64,000 bases of DNA from Marinobacter sp. CHS3-4 (GTDB lineage Bacteria > Pseudomonadota > Gammaproteobacteria > Pseudomonadales > Oleiphilaceae), in NCBI RefSeq assembly GCF_030053415.1, contig NZ_JASGBJ010000002.1, positions 248,001 through 312,000 of the forward strand. The letters run 5' to 3'. Positions 54,623 through 62,932 of this stretch are shown here, one piece after another. Each line of letters opens with the position of its first letter. Position 1 is the first letter of the stretch. The notes under the pieces were generated by a model. The model was not told where the DNA came from and made no database searches. It saw nothing but the letters and a program-made list of their open reading frames with translations. Made by a program: the position numbers and the translations under genes.

Positions 54623-55546
54623 ATGACCGCCGCCTGGTCTCGCCACATCCTGGCAACCGGTCTGCAAAGCCAGTGGCTTGAGGGAACAATTCGCCACCGC
54701 CGGATAGCCCCGGTAAAACACGAGTTTTTCTACCACACCGGTATGCTGGCGCTGGACTTAAGGGAATGGGACTCGGTTACCGACATCAGCCGTCTGTTTT
54801 CTCTGGAGCGGTTCAACTGGCTGTCCCTCCGCAGAGCCGACTATTTCAATCCAGACGAGCCGGATATATTGAATGCGGTATCTGATCAGGTCGAAAAGGC
54901 CACTGGCTGGCGACCGGACGGCGCAATACAGCTGATCACCCACCCTCGCTACTTCGGTTACGTATTCAACCCGGTGAGCTTCTACTTTTGCTATGAAGCG
55001 GGAGCTCGGCCGTCCGAAGGCGCCGTGCCAAAAGTGATTCTGGCCCAGATTACCAACACGCCCTGGAAGGAACGCCACACCTACTGCCTGGAAACCCAGC
55101 GGACAGGACCTGCCGAAAGTGGCTGGTCGAGCGAGCGGTTCGAATTCAGCAAACGCTTCCACGTATCGCCATTTAACCCAATGGATCAGCATTACCGGTG
55201 GACCTTCAGTTTCCGGGGCCCAGAATTGCGTATTCACATGAACATCCTGCAAGACGACACCAAGCAGTTTGACGCAACTCTGGTGGTCTATCGCACCCCA
55301 CTTGATCGTAAAACATTGCACAAGAGCCTGCGGGAATTTCCGCTGGAAGCTTTCAAGGTAACCGCCGGCATTTATTGGCATGCGCTGAAGTTGAAGCTCA
55401 AGGGAGTGCCGTTTTTTACACACCCCGACAAGCTCCCAGAGCAGGATCCAACGTACCGCCGGGGAACAGAAGACACCGGCCAAACGGTTTCACCAACCGA
55501 CGATCGGGCAACAACAACCGGAAAGGTAAGCTCATGGAGAACCTGA
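54623..55546 (+). CDS. DUF1365 protein
   Basis: A 307-residue DUF1365 protein, a fixed partner of CFA-synthase-like genes. HEFFYHTGMLALDLREW (about 34-50), LITHPRYFGYVFNPVSFYFC (about 95-114) and SPFNPMDQHYRWTFSFRGPE are conserved. Activity unknown. ATG 54623 begins 2 nt after the FAD gene stop. Its 3' end overlaps the next gene's start by 13 bp. Confidence 0.92.
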   Translation: MTAAWSRHILATGLQSQWLEGTIRHRRIAPVKHEFFYHTGMLALDLREWDSVTDISRLFSLERFNWLSLRRADYFNPDEPDILNAVSDQVEKATGWRPDGAIQLITHPRYFGYVFNPVSFYFCYEAGARPSEGAVPKVILAQITNTPWKERHTYCLETQRTGPAESGWSSERFEFSKRFHVSPFNPMDQHYRWTFSFRGPELRIHMNILQDDTKQFDATLVVYRTPLDRKTLHKSLREFPLEAFKVTAGIYWHALKLKLKGVPFFTHPDKLPEQDPTYRRGTEDTGQTVSPTDDRATTTGKVSSWRT

Positions 55547-56805
55547 ATACACAGTATCCGACAACAGACGTTATTGATCGGGGAAGCCTGACCAGCCGGG
55601 TTGCCCGCTCACTGGTGTGCAAGCAGTTGTCGCAGCTAAGGTTTGGCACACTGAAAATTGCCGAAGGCAATGGTTCTACCCTGACCTTTGGTGACGGCGA
55701 CACCAGGTTTCCTGCCGCCGAGATGAACATAAACCATCATAGCGCCTGGAAAGACCTCCTTACCGGGGGAAGTATTGGCGCTGCCGAGGCGTTTGTCGCC
55801 AAAGACTGGACCACGCCGGACCTGGTTGCCCTGTTGCGATTATTTACCCGCAATCTGGACGACATGAACCAGTTTGAAGACCGTTTCAGCTGGGTGACCA
55901 AACCCGCGCTGAAGGGTCTTCACTGGCTAAATCGAAACACCAGAGACGGTTCAAGGAAAAACATCAGCGCCCACTACGACCTGGGCAATGATCTGTTCGA
56001 GACGTTTCTGGATCCGACCATGATGTACTCGTCGGCCATTTACCCATCGGAAGACGCAACCCTGGACGAAGCAGCCGTTTACAAACTGGACACCATTTGC
56101 CGGAAACTGAACCTCCAGCCGGAAGACCGCGTCATTGAAATAGGCACGGGATGGGGCGGTTTTGCGGTACACGCAGCGAAGTACTACGGCTGCCACGTCA
56201 CTACCACCACGATTTCACAGGAACAGCTGGATTTCGCCCGTGAAAAGGTCAAATCGGAAGGGCTGGAAGATCGCATCACTCTGCTGTTTGACGATTATCG
56301 GGATCTCGAAGGCCAGTTCGACAAGCTGGTGTCCATCGAAATGATTGAAGCGGTAGGTCCGCAATTTCTGGACAGTTACTTCTCTCAGATCAGTCGCTTG
56401 TTGAAACCAGACGGTCTGGCTCTGGTGCAGGCGATCAACATGCCGGAGCAACGGTACGAGCGCGCCCTGAAAAACGTCGATTTTATTCAGCGCTTTATTT
56501 TCCCGGGCAGCTTCATACCTTCGTTCGGCGCCATTCTGGGGTCTGTTCGTAAAGGATCGGATCTTGTGATGACTCACGCCGAAGACATTGGCTTCCACTA
56601 TGCCCGAACCTTGCGGGATTGGTGCCAGCGTTTTATGGCGAACAGTGCTCAATTGACCCGGGCCGGCTATGACGATGAATTCCAACGACTCTGGGAGTTC
56701 TATTTCGCCTATTGCGAAGCGGGATTCACCGAAAGAGCCATTGGCGTCTCCCAACTGGTTTTCGCCAAACCCCAGAACAAACGCAGCAATATCCTGAGCC
56801 CATGA
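55534..56805 (+). CDS. Cyclopropane-fatty-acid-synthase-like methyltransferase
   Basis: A 423-residue CFA-synthase family SAM enzyme, with the SAM motif VIEIGTGWGGFAVHAAKYYG at about 200 and YSSAIYPSEDATLDEAAVYK just before. FEDRFSWVTKPALKGLHWLN and WCQRFMANSAQL are lipid-binding parts. It methylates a double bond in membrane phospholipid acyl chains, to a cyclopropane ring or, in UfaM-like enzymes, a methyl-branched chain. It starts at ATG 55534 inside the DUF1365 gene. Confidence 0.93.
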   Translation: MENLNTQYPTTDVIDRGSLTSRVARSLVCKQLSQLRFGTLKIAEGNGSTLTFGDGDTRFPAAEMNINHHSAWKDLLTGGSIGAAEAFVAKDWTTPDLVALLRLFTRNLDDMNQFEDRFSWVTKPALKGLHWLNRNTRDGSRKNISAHYDLGNDLFETFLDPTMMYSSAIYPSEDATLDEAAVYKLDTICRKLNLQPEDRVIEIGTGWGGFAVHAAKYYGCHVTTTTISQEQLDFAREKVKSEGLEDRITLLFDDYRDLEGQFDKLVSIEMIEAVGPQFLDSYFSQISRLLKPDGLALVQAINMPEQRYERALKNVDFIQRFIFPGSFIPSFGAILGSVRKGSDLVMTHAEDIGFHYARTLRDWCQRFMANSAQLTRAGYDDEFQRLWEFYFAYCEAGFTERAIGVSQLVFAKPQNKRSNILSP

Positions 56806-57323
56806 TTCAGTCTGATACCGTCCGAAACGTCATCAACTTTGTTCTCTTTCAGGCTGGTTGGTTTGCGTGTGTGCTGTATCCGGGGCTGGCGGCTGTTGGT
56901 GGAGTGGCGGTGCTGTTGGCCTTTCACCTCACGTTTATCAGCCAGGCGCGCTCCAGCGAACTGCAATTTATCGGTTTTGGTGTGGTGCTTGGCGGTCTGC
57001 TCGATGGTCTATGGTTTAACCTGGGCGTGCTGGATAACGGCGTCAGCGACTTTCAGCTTACCCCTATCTGGATCATCGGCCTGTGGGCAGCCTTTATGAC
57101 CACCCTTTCACACTCGCTGTCCTGGATTGGCAGTAAGCCCTGGCTGCCTTTCGTCTGTGCGCCTGTTGCCGGGCCTCTGGCCTATTGGTCCGCCAGTAAA
57201 ATGGGGGCGGTTGATATGCCGGACCTGGCGTTTTCCCTGACTGCCCTCGCACTTGGTTGGCTCGTGATTTTCCCTCTACTGCTGTACGTCCGAAAAACGT
57301 TGTACCCGGAGCTGGCTCAATGA
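56802..57323 (+). CDS. DUF2878 membrane protein
   Basis: A 173-residue integral membrane protein with four to five hydrophobic segments and the DUF2878 blocks NFVLFQAGWFACVLYPGLAA and LWFNLGVLDNGVSDFQLTPI. Function unknown. Its start overlaps the CFA gene stop (ATGA) and its stop overlaps the next start (ATGA), so it is tightly coupled in the operon. Confidence 0.9.
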   Translation: MIQSDTVRNVINFVLFQAGWFACVLYPGLAAVGGVAVLLAFHLTFISQARSSELQFIGFGVVLGGLLDGLWFNLGVLDNGVSDFQLTPIWIIGLWAAFMTTLSHSLSWIGSKPWLPFVCAPVAGPLAYWSASKMGAVDMPDLAFSLTALALGWLVIFPLLLYVRKTLYPELAQ

Positions 57324-58054
57324 AAACACTGACCACTGTCGTCGCGCTCGCTTTGCCCGTCGCGGGGCTGGCCGCTGAAGCGCGCTTCACCGGAACAGCC
57401 AAACCTGTCGGCGGCGGTGACGTGATCTACAAGGAAACCCACACCATCACCGGTGAATGCCAGAGCGGCATTTTCCGGCCCAGAGAACACACTGTTGTCT
57501 ATCGCCGTGGTGACACGGAACCGTTTGCCACCAAAGATCTGGATTACAGCCAGTCCGCACTCCGCCCGACCGTGGATTTTCAGCAACCGGACTTTTCCGA
57601 ACGCATGGAGATTGCCAATCCAAATGACGAGTTAATCAGCATTGACTGGCAGACGCCGACCGGCAAGACGAAAAGCTTCACGGTTGACGTACATGAGGAT
57701 CTGGTCGCCGATTCGGGTTTCGACAATTTTGTTCGTCAAAACTGGGCAGAAGTGGTTGAACGCGGCAATTCTGTGGATTTCGACATCCTGGCACCAACGC
57801 GCGGCGACTATTATGGATTCACTCTGGAGCCCAATGATGATGAGCGTATCGATGCCCCCTACCAGGTCAAGATTTTACCATCAGGCACACTGATGGGCTT
57901 TCTGGTTGACCCGATTCTACTTGGGTACAACTCCGACGGCATGCTGACAGATTATCTGGGGTTGTCGAACATCCGCAAGAACGAAGACACCAACTACATA
58001 ACCCACATTCGCTATAGCATTGAAGCCGCCCCGGAGTGCGCCCTGACCCAATAA
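57320..58054 (+). CDS. Secreted protein of lipid operon, unknown function
   Basis: A 244-residue protein with a signal peptide (about residues 1-18, cleavage near AGLAAEA) and a mostly beta-strand body. No domain recognised. It is the last gene of the lipid operon, coupled by an ATGA overlap, and therefore likely acts in the periplasm on the same membrane process. Confidence 0.82.
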   Translation: MKTLTTVVALALPVAGLAAEARFTGTAKPVGGGDVIYKETHTITGECQSGIFRPREHTVVYRRGDTEPFATKDLDYSQSALRPTVDFQQPDFSERMEIANPNDELISIDWQTPTGKTKSFTVDVHEDLVADSGFDNFVRQNWAEVVERGNSVDFDILAPTRGDYYGFTLEPNDDERIDAPYQVKILPSGTLMGFLVDPILLGYNSDGMLTDYLGLSNIRKNEDTNYITHIRYSIEAAPECALTQ

Positions 58055-58138
58055 CACTGGCCTTGTTACCAGAGCGTCAGAAGGCTTCAATGTGGTACGC
58101 TTCGGGTTTTCTGCTTTGAACTAGGAGCCCGATGCCCC

Positions 58139-58951
58139 ATGATGTTCGTGTCTTTTAACGTCAACAGTATACGCACCCGTCTTCACCAGCTCGAAGCCGT
58201 CATCGAGGCGTTAAACCCGGACTTCATCGGCCTGCAGGAAACCAAAGTCACTGATGCGGAATTTCCGGAAGCAGCGATCCGCGAACTTGGCTATCACGTC
58301 CATTACCACGGTCAGAAAACCCATTACGGCGTCGCCCTGCTCTCACGGGCCGAACCTGTCTCTGTACAGAAAGGCTATCCCTGGGATGAAGAGGATGCTC
58401 AACGTCGCCTGATTACGGGTCGATTTGACGTCAACGGCCGAACTCTAACAGTGATCAACGGTTATTTTCCCCAAGGTGAAAGCCGGGATCATCCGGTCAA
58501 GTTCCCTGCCAAAGAGCGGTTTTACGCCGATTTGATGCGATACCTCGATGAGATCAAAGACACAACCGATGATCTTGTCGTGATGGGTGATATCAATATC
58601 TCACCGACAGATCTGGACGTCGGTATCGGTGCAGATAACGCCAAGCGCTGGCTCAGAACCGGTAAATGCAGCTTCCTGCCGGAAGAGCGAGAGTGGCTCG
58701 AACAGGTGCAAAGCCGCGGTCTGACCGACGTATTCCGCCAGCTTCACCCGAATGAGGCAGACACCTTCAGCTGGTTTGACTACCGTAGCCGAGGCTTTGA
58801 ACGCGAACCCAAACGGGGCCTTCGAATTGATCTGATCATGGCCAGTAATGAGCTGTCTGCACGGGCCAAGTCCGCTGGAGTCAGCTATGATGTTCGGGCC
58901 ATGGAGCGGCCATCAGACCATTGTCCGGTTTGGGCCAGCTTCGATCTCTAA
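58139..58951 (+). CDS. xthA: Exodeoxyribonuclease III
   Basis: A 270-residue XthA of normal length. Active-site motifs are FNVNSIRTRL, GLQETKV (about 36), YPWDEEDAQRRLI with the ITGRF strand, NGYFPQGESRD (about 110), GDINISPTDLDVG (about 152), RIDLIMAS (about 234) and SDHCPVWASF. It nicks DNA at abasic sites and removes blocking 3' ends in base excision repair. ATG 58139 or 58142 after AGGAG. Confidence 0.97.
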   Translation: MMFVSFNVNSIRTRLHQLEAVIEALNPDFIGLQETKVTDAEFPEAAIRELGYHVHYHGQKTHYGVALLSRAEPVSVQKGYPWDEEDAQRRLITGRFDVNGRTLTVINGYFPQGESRDHPVKFPAKERFYADLMRYLDEIKDTTDDLVVMGDINISPTDLDVGIGADNAKRWLRTGKCSFLPEEREWLEQVQSRGLTDVFRQLHPNEADTFSWFDYRSRGFEREPKRGLRIDLIMASNELSARAKSAGVSYDVRAMERPSDHCPVWASFDL

Positions 58952-58972
58952 CCGCCAGATCCGGCAGGCGAC

Positions 58973-59605
58973 ATGAAAAAAGTCAAAACCCGCGATCGTA
59001 TTCTAAATGCCAGCCTGGCGCTGTTTAACAGCATCGGCGAGCCTAATGTGACGACCTTGCTGATTTCAGACGAACTGGATATCAGCCCTGGTAACCTGTA
59101 CTACCACTTCAAAAGCAAGGGCGACATTGTTGAGGAATTGTTCGACAGCTACGAGCACGAGATGGCGGACCTGCTGGCGGTTCCGGAAGATGCCGATATT
59201 TCCCTCGACCAGCAAAGCTTTTTCCTGCACTTGATGTTTGAGACAGTCGCCCGCTATCGCTTTCTTTATCAAGACCTGGTCAACGTCCTGTCGCGCTACG
59301 ACCAATTGCAAACGCGTTTTCGCCGAATCCTTAAAAAGAAGACCGACGGTTTTCGCACCTTGTGCGAAAGCTTCCGGCGTCAGAAGCTGATGACAATCAG
59401 CGACAGCGAACTTCACGCTCTTTGTGAACAGCTCACTTTAACTGCTTGTTATTGGAGTAGTTTTGATAGCCTGTCTCATCTGGGAGATCGAGATGCGGTA
59501 GACCCGGGGCGTGGGGTGTATCAGATGATGTACCTGATGCTGCCGTATTTTGGTGAGGACGAGCAGACAGAAATTGCCATGATGAGCCAGGACTACATCA
59601 ACTGA
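58973..59605 (+). CDS. TetR-family regulator (PhaD-like)
   Basis: A 210-residue TetR regulator. The DNA-binding domain reads KTRDRILNASLALFNSIGEP, VTTLLISDELDISPGNLYYH and FKSKGDIVEELF. Overall pattern, including FLYQDLVNVLSRYDQLQTRF in the ligand domain, is similar to Pseudomonas PhaD, which controls phasin genes of polyhydroxyalkanoate storage. Its gene converges on a phasin gene at 59639, supporting that role. No PHA synthase is in the window. Confidence 0.8.
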   Translation: MKKVKTRDRILNASLALFNSIGEPNVTTLLISDELDISPGNLYYHFKSKGDIVEELFDSYEHEMADLLAVPEDADISLDQQSFFLHLMFETVARYRFLYQDLVNVLSRYDQLQTRFRRILKKKTDGFRTLCESFRRQKLMTISDSELHALCEQLTLTACYWSSFDSLSHLGDRDAVDPGRGVYQMMYLMLPYFGEDEQTEIAMMSQDYIN

Positions 59606-59615
59606 CGATGACAGC

Positions 59616-59635
59616 CCTGGCCCAACGTGGCCAGG
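59616..59635. other. Hairpin between TetR and phasin genes
   Basis: CCTGGCC (59616-59622) and GGCCAGG (59629-59635) form a perfect 7-bp stem with a 6-base loop in the 33-bp convergent gap. No T-tract on either side, so a weak terminator at best. Confidence 0.4.
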
Positions 59636-59638
59636 TGC

Positions 59639-60058
59639 TCACTCTTCTTCTGACCTGTCCTCATATTTGTCACGGAGGCCTTCGAGCTCCGCTTCCAGCG
59701 CCTGAATGCGGCGCTCCATCGCTTCTATTTCTTCCCGGCGATGAATCCCGAGGCGACGCAGTGCCCCGGAAACCCGTTCATCGAACATGTGCTCAAGTCG
59801 ATCCCAGGTGCCCGTCGCTCTCTGGCGAACGTCACCAACCCGCTCTTCAACGGTTTTGATCTGCTTTTCCACCACGCCACGGGTTTTCGTTTCCAGCTGC
59901 TCGCCCTCCTGGACCAGCCGCTCGAAAAATTTACCGGCGTCATCCTCCGCTTTGGTATAAGCGCCCAGACCCGCCAGCCAGATTTGCCGTGCAGAACCTT
60001 TTATCTTGCCGGCGAGCTGGTCGTCGGTTTCCGGCTTTTGATCGTTTTCGTCAGACAT
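59639..60058 (-). CDS. Phasin (PHA granule-associated protein)
   Basis: A 139-residue phasin. QIWLAGLGAYTKAEDDAGKF (about 26-45) is the family signature, followed by a long coiled coil ending IQALEAELEGLRDKYEDRSE. Phasins coat polyhydroxyalkanoate granules; related proteins also act on general stress. Start ATG 60056-60058 after AGAGG. Converges on the PhaD-like regulator. Confidence 0.88.
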   Translation of the reverse strand: MSDENDQKPETDDQLAGKIKGSARQIWLAGLGAYTKAEDDAGKFFERLVQEGEQLETKTRGVVEKQIKTVEERVGDVRQRATGTWDRLEHMFDERVSGALRRLGIHRREEIEAMERRIQALEAELEGLRDKYEDRSEEE

Positions 60059-60213
60059 GCAAAACCTCTGGAGCGTTGACTGGTTACAGAGCCTGATTGT
60101 ATTACACCAGGGCGCCAAATAGCCATTTCATGCGCCTTAGTATAAGCGCTGCCTGAATATGCAAAAATGTGATCAATCAACCCATCAGCTACGCTTGATT
60201 TGCACAGATTTTG

Positions 60214-60318
60214 TACAATACTGGATAGACCGGTGTCCCTGCTGACATCGGTTGTCTGGAAGTCTTTCATGGATACTACTCGCACGCCTCTGCCCGGCCA
60301 TCAGCGCCGGGCTTTTTT
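60214..60318 (+). ncRNA. Candidate small RNA with terminator, upstream of pmpA
   Basis: TACAAT at 60214-60219 is a good -10 element (no convincing -35), predicting a start near 60226. Downstream, CCGGTGTC (60230-60237) pairs with GACATCGG (60244-60251) over a 6-base loop, with one G-U pair. A perfect terminator hairpin GCCCGGC/GCCGGGC (60292-60298, 60306-60312) with T-tract follows. No rightward gene ends here, so a short transcript of about 93 nt is suggested. Not a named RNA that I recognise. Confidence 0.5.
60292..60318 (+). terminator. Rho-independent terminator without upstream gene
   Basis: GCCCGGC (60292-60298), loop CATCAGC, GCCGGGC (60306-60312) and T-run 60313-60318. The T-run is on the + strand while the nearest + strand gene ends at 59605, with the phasin gene between. 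Confidence 0.9.
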
Positions 60319-60332
60319 GTTCCCGCGTTTTA

Positions 60333-60361
60333 GTTATATACTTAGGTCATTAGGTTATAAC
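60333..60361. promoter_or_regulatory. Dyad and direct-repeat region upstream of pmpA
   Basis: GTTATA (60333-60338) and TATAAC (60356-60361) are inverted arms around two direct TTAGGT copies (60342-60347, 60350-60355). The AT-rich block sits 20 bp before the pmpA ATG, where promoter and operator are expected. In related operons an ArsR-type persulfide sensor controls this gene pair, but no such gene is in the window. Confidence 0.35.
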
Positions 60362-60380
60362 TTGCTTAAATGAGGACATC

Positions 60381-60821
60381 ATGATGGACATTGCCTGGGC
60401 ACAATTCACCCCCTGGACCGCTTTGGCCGGCGGCGCCTTGATTGGTGCCGCTGCGGCTATCCTGCTTTTGTTTAACGGACGAATTGCCGGTATTAGCGGC
60501 ATTCTCGGTAGCCTGCTGACAACGAGAGGCTCCGACCTGCCCTGGCGAATTGCGTTCATCAGCGGGTTACTGCTCGCGCCCCTGCTCTGGTTGCTGGCTG
60601 CCGAGCGGCCGGCAATTGAAATCAATGCTGGCTACCCGGCATTGATCAGCGCCGGACTGCTTGTTGGCATTGGTACACGATACGGCTCGGGTTGTACCAG
60701 CGGCCATGGCGTTTGCGGGCTCTCGCGATTTTCGATGCGCTCACTGGTTGCCACGCTGAGCTTTATGGGCGCCGGTTTCGTCACTGTTTACATCATCCGA
60801 CACCTGATTGGAGGAGCCTGA
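60381..60821 (+). CDS. YeeE/YedE-type membrane protein, first half (PmpA-like)
   Basis: A 146-residue membrane protein with about four helices and the YeeE/YedE motif [20 protein letters not shown] (about 95-114), where the Cys handles sulfur species. Together with the next gene it makes the two halves of a thiosulfate/sulfur transporter of the YeeE family. ATG 60381 or 60384. The second half follows after 3 nt. Confidence 0.9.
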   Translation: MMDIAWAQFTPWTALAGGALIGAAAAILLLFNGRIAGISGILGSLLTTRGSDLPWRIAFISGLLLAPLLWLLAAERPAIEINAGYPALISAGLLVGIGTRYGSGCTSGHGVCGLSRFSMRSLVATLSFMGAGFVTVYIIRHLIGGA

Positions 60822-60824
60822 ATC

Positions 60825-61250
60825 ATGGCCTACAGCATTGCATCGCTCATCGCAGGCCTGGTCTTCGGTTTCGGGCTTATTCTCAGTGGTATGGCCAATC
60901 CCGAAAAGGTTCTAGGTTTCCTGGACCTGGCGGGCCAGTGGGATCCCTCTCTGGCACTGGTGATGGCCGGTGCCATTGTCATTGGCGTTTTCGCGTTTCA
61001 GTGGGCAGGAAAACGTCCGATGACGTTCTTCGGACGTGAGTTTTCCATCCCGAACAAAACCTCTATCGACAAACGCCTGGTGGTCGGTAGCCTGATGTTC
61101 GGTGCCGGCTGGGGGATTGCCGGCTTCTGTCCAGGGCCCGCCATGGTCGCTCTGGGTGCGGGTGAGCAGAAAGCCTTCGTGTTTGTCCTGGCGATGGTCG
61201 CCGGCATGATGATTTTTGAAGTTGCCGAAAAACTTCGGGCTCCGGCCTAA
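60825..61250 (+). CDS. YeeE/YedE-type membrane protein, second half (PmpB-like)
   Basis: A 141-residue membrane protein with about four helices and the motif FGAGWGIAGFCPGPAMVALG (about 94-113) matching the second YeeE repeat, with its conserved Cys. It pairs with the upstream protein in the membrane. Transported species likely thiosulfate or another sulfur compound (family knowledge). A terminator follows at 61270. Confidence 0.9.
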   Translation: MAYSIASLIAGLVFGFGLILSGMANPEKVLGFLDLAGQWDPSLALVMAGAIVIGVFAFQWAGKRPMTFFGREFSIPNKTSIDKRLVVGSLMFGAGWGIAGFCPGPAMVALGAGEQKAFVFVLAMVAGMMIFEVAEKLRAPA

Positions 61251-61269
61251 ACCAACCTCAAAGGCCTCT

Positions 61270-61312
61270 GACAGTCAATGCCGCCTGTGGCATGATGGCT
61301 GTCGCTTTTTTT
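61270..61312 (+). terminator. Rho-independent terminator after pmpB
   Basis: GACAG (61270-61274) with CTGTC (61299-61303) and inner ATGCC (61278-61282) with GGCAT (61289-61293), followed by T-tract 61305-61312. Some read-through to the next gene is possible. Confidence 0.8.
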
Positions 61313-61332
61313 GTTTCCGATCAGGAGATTCT

Positions 61333-61758
61333 ATGGACATCAGACCGATTGATGACCGCATTGCGGTTTCCCCGCAGCTGGCAGTCAACGATATCGCAGA
61401 GTTGGCAAAACAAGGGTTCAAAACCATCGTTGCAAACCGACCCGACCGCGAAGAGCCGGGCCAGCCACCCATGAGTGACCTGGAAGCGGCCGCGGAAGCA
61501 AACGGTCTGAAATGGATCTATCAACCCGTAGAGTCCGGTAATATTCTTGACAGTGATGTTGATCGGTTTGACCAGATGATCCGTGAAGCAGACACCCCCG
61601 TACTAGCTTTCTGTCGCAGTGGCACCCGCTGTACCGTGCTCTGGGCCCTCAGCTCAGCCAGACGAGAGCCTGCAGATGAAATCATCAATAAAGCTCGCGG
61701 CGCCGGTTACGACATCAGTGGCCTGACTCCTCGCATGGCACAGCAGGCCGGACAATAA
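61333..61758 (+). CDS. TIGR01244-type sulfur transferase/phosphatase-like protein
   Basis: A 141-residue protein of the beta-lactamase-hydrolase-like phosphatase family (BLH N-terminal domain). DIRPIDDRIAVSPQLAVNDI starts the fold, GFKTIVANRPDREEPGQPPM follows, and FCRSGTRCTVLW (about 95) has the CX5R active-site loop of a dual-specificity phosphatase or sulfurtransferase. It is next to the PmpAB genes, consistent with sulfur metabolism. AGGAG precedes ATG 61333. Confidence 0.88.
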   Translation: MDIRPIDDRIAVSPQLAVNDIAELAKQGFKTIVANRPDREEPGQPPMSDLEAAAEANGLKWIYQPVESGNILDSDVDRFDQMIREADTPVLAFCRSGTRCTVLWALSSARREPADEIINKARGAGYDISGLTPRMAQQAGQ

Positions 61759-61791
61759 ACCCGATTCGCACCAGCAGCAGGATCCACCATC

Positions 61792-62901
61792 ATGCAGTAC
61801 ACGGGTACCGCGAACTTCAGTCACGACCACCCAGAAAAAATAGGCGTATTGGTTACCAATCTAGGCACTCCGGATGCGCCCACCACCTCTGCCCTTCGTC
61901 GTTATCTGGCCGAGTTCCTGTGGGACCCGAGGGTGGTTGAAGTACCCAGACCCATTTGGTGGATGATCCTGCACGGAATCATCCTGAGGATTCGGCCCAG
62001 CCGCTCGGCGAAAGCTTATTCTGGAGTCTGGCAACCAGAGGGTTCGCCGCTGCTCATACACACTGCCAACCAGGCAGAGGGCATCAGAAAGGAACTGCAG
62101 GGCAAATACGGCAACAATCTGTTGGTGGCTTTTGCTATGCGCTACGGCAATCCTGGCATTGGTCAGGTGCTGGACGAGCTGCAATCGCAGGGTGTCCGCA
62201 AGTTACTGGTTCTTCCGCTGTATCCTCAGTATTCAGCATCTACCTCCGCGAGCACCTTTGACGCTATTGCAAAGGATTTTACCAAGCGACGCTGGTTACC
62301 GGATCTGCGATTTATTTCCCATTACCCGGACTACCCGCCTTACATCGAGGCCATGGCCGAGCATATTCAGGCCCACTGGAAGGCTCATGGCCGTAATCAG
62401 AAACTGATTCTGTCCTATCACGGCGTGCCCCTGAAATACCTCACCAAAGGCGATCCGTACCACTGCGAGTGCCATAAAACCTCTCGCCTGTTGGCCGAGC
62501 GGCTGGGTTTATCGAGTGACGATTACATGACCACCTTCCAATCTCGATTCGGGCGCGAGGAGTGGTTGCAGCCCTACACCGACGAAACGCTGAAGTCCCT
62601 GCCGGAAAAGGGTGTAAAATCGATAGATGTCTTCTGTCCTGGTTTCTCATCGGATTGTCTGGAAACCGTCGAAGAGATTGATGAGGAAAACCGGGAGTAC
62701 TTTGAGGAAGCGGGCGGAGAAAGCTTTAGCTACATTCCGGCACTGAACGCAACCAGCGGCCACATCCGTGCGCTGAGCCAGCTGATTGAAGAAAATCTTC
62801 AAGGCTGGCAGATTCCCAAGAACAGCCCGGAGGAGCTCTCCGCGAGAGTTGAGCGTGCACAGGCGCAGAAGAACGCACAGTATGCCGGCCGGGACTTGTG
62901 A
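61792..62901 (+). CDS. hemH: Ferrochelatase
   Basis: A 369-residue HemH. IGVLVTNLGTPDAPTTSALRR begins it; FRISHY-like DLRFISHYPDYPPYIEAMAE and SYHGVPLKYLTKGDPYHCEC (about 205-224) carry the catalytic His, and CPGFSSDCLETVEEIDEENR (about 283) the second conserved block with Glu. It inserts Fe2+ into protoporphyrin IX to make heme. It has normal length plus a short C-terminal tail. Confidence 0.97.
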   Translation: MQYTGTANFSHDHPEKIGVLVTNLGTPDAPTTSALRRYLAEFLWDPRVVEVPRPIWWMILHGIILRIRPSRSAKAYSGVWQPEGSPLLIHTANQAEGIRKELQGKYGNNLLVAFAMRYGNPGIGQVLDELQSQGVRKLLVLPLYPQYSASTSASTFDAIAKDFTKRRWLPDLRFISHYPDYPPYIEAMAEHIQAHWKAHGRNQKLILSYHGVPLKYLTKGDPYHCECHKTSRLLAERLGLSSDDYMTTFQSRFGREEWLQPYTDETLKSLPEKGVKSIDVFCPGFSSDCLETVEEIDEENREYFEEAGGESFSYIPALNATSGHIRALSQLIEENLQGWQIPKNSPEELSARVERAQAQKNAQYAGRDL

Positions 62902-62932
62902 TTCCAGAGTCAGGTAATCCAAGAGACCAACG

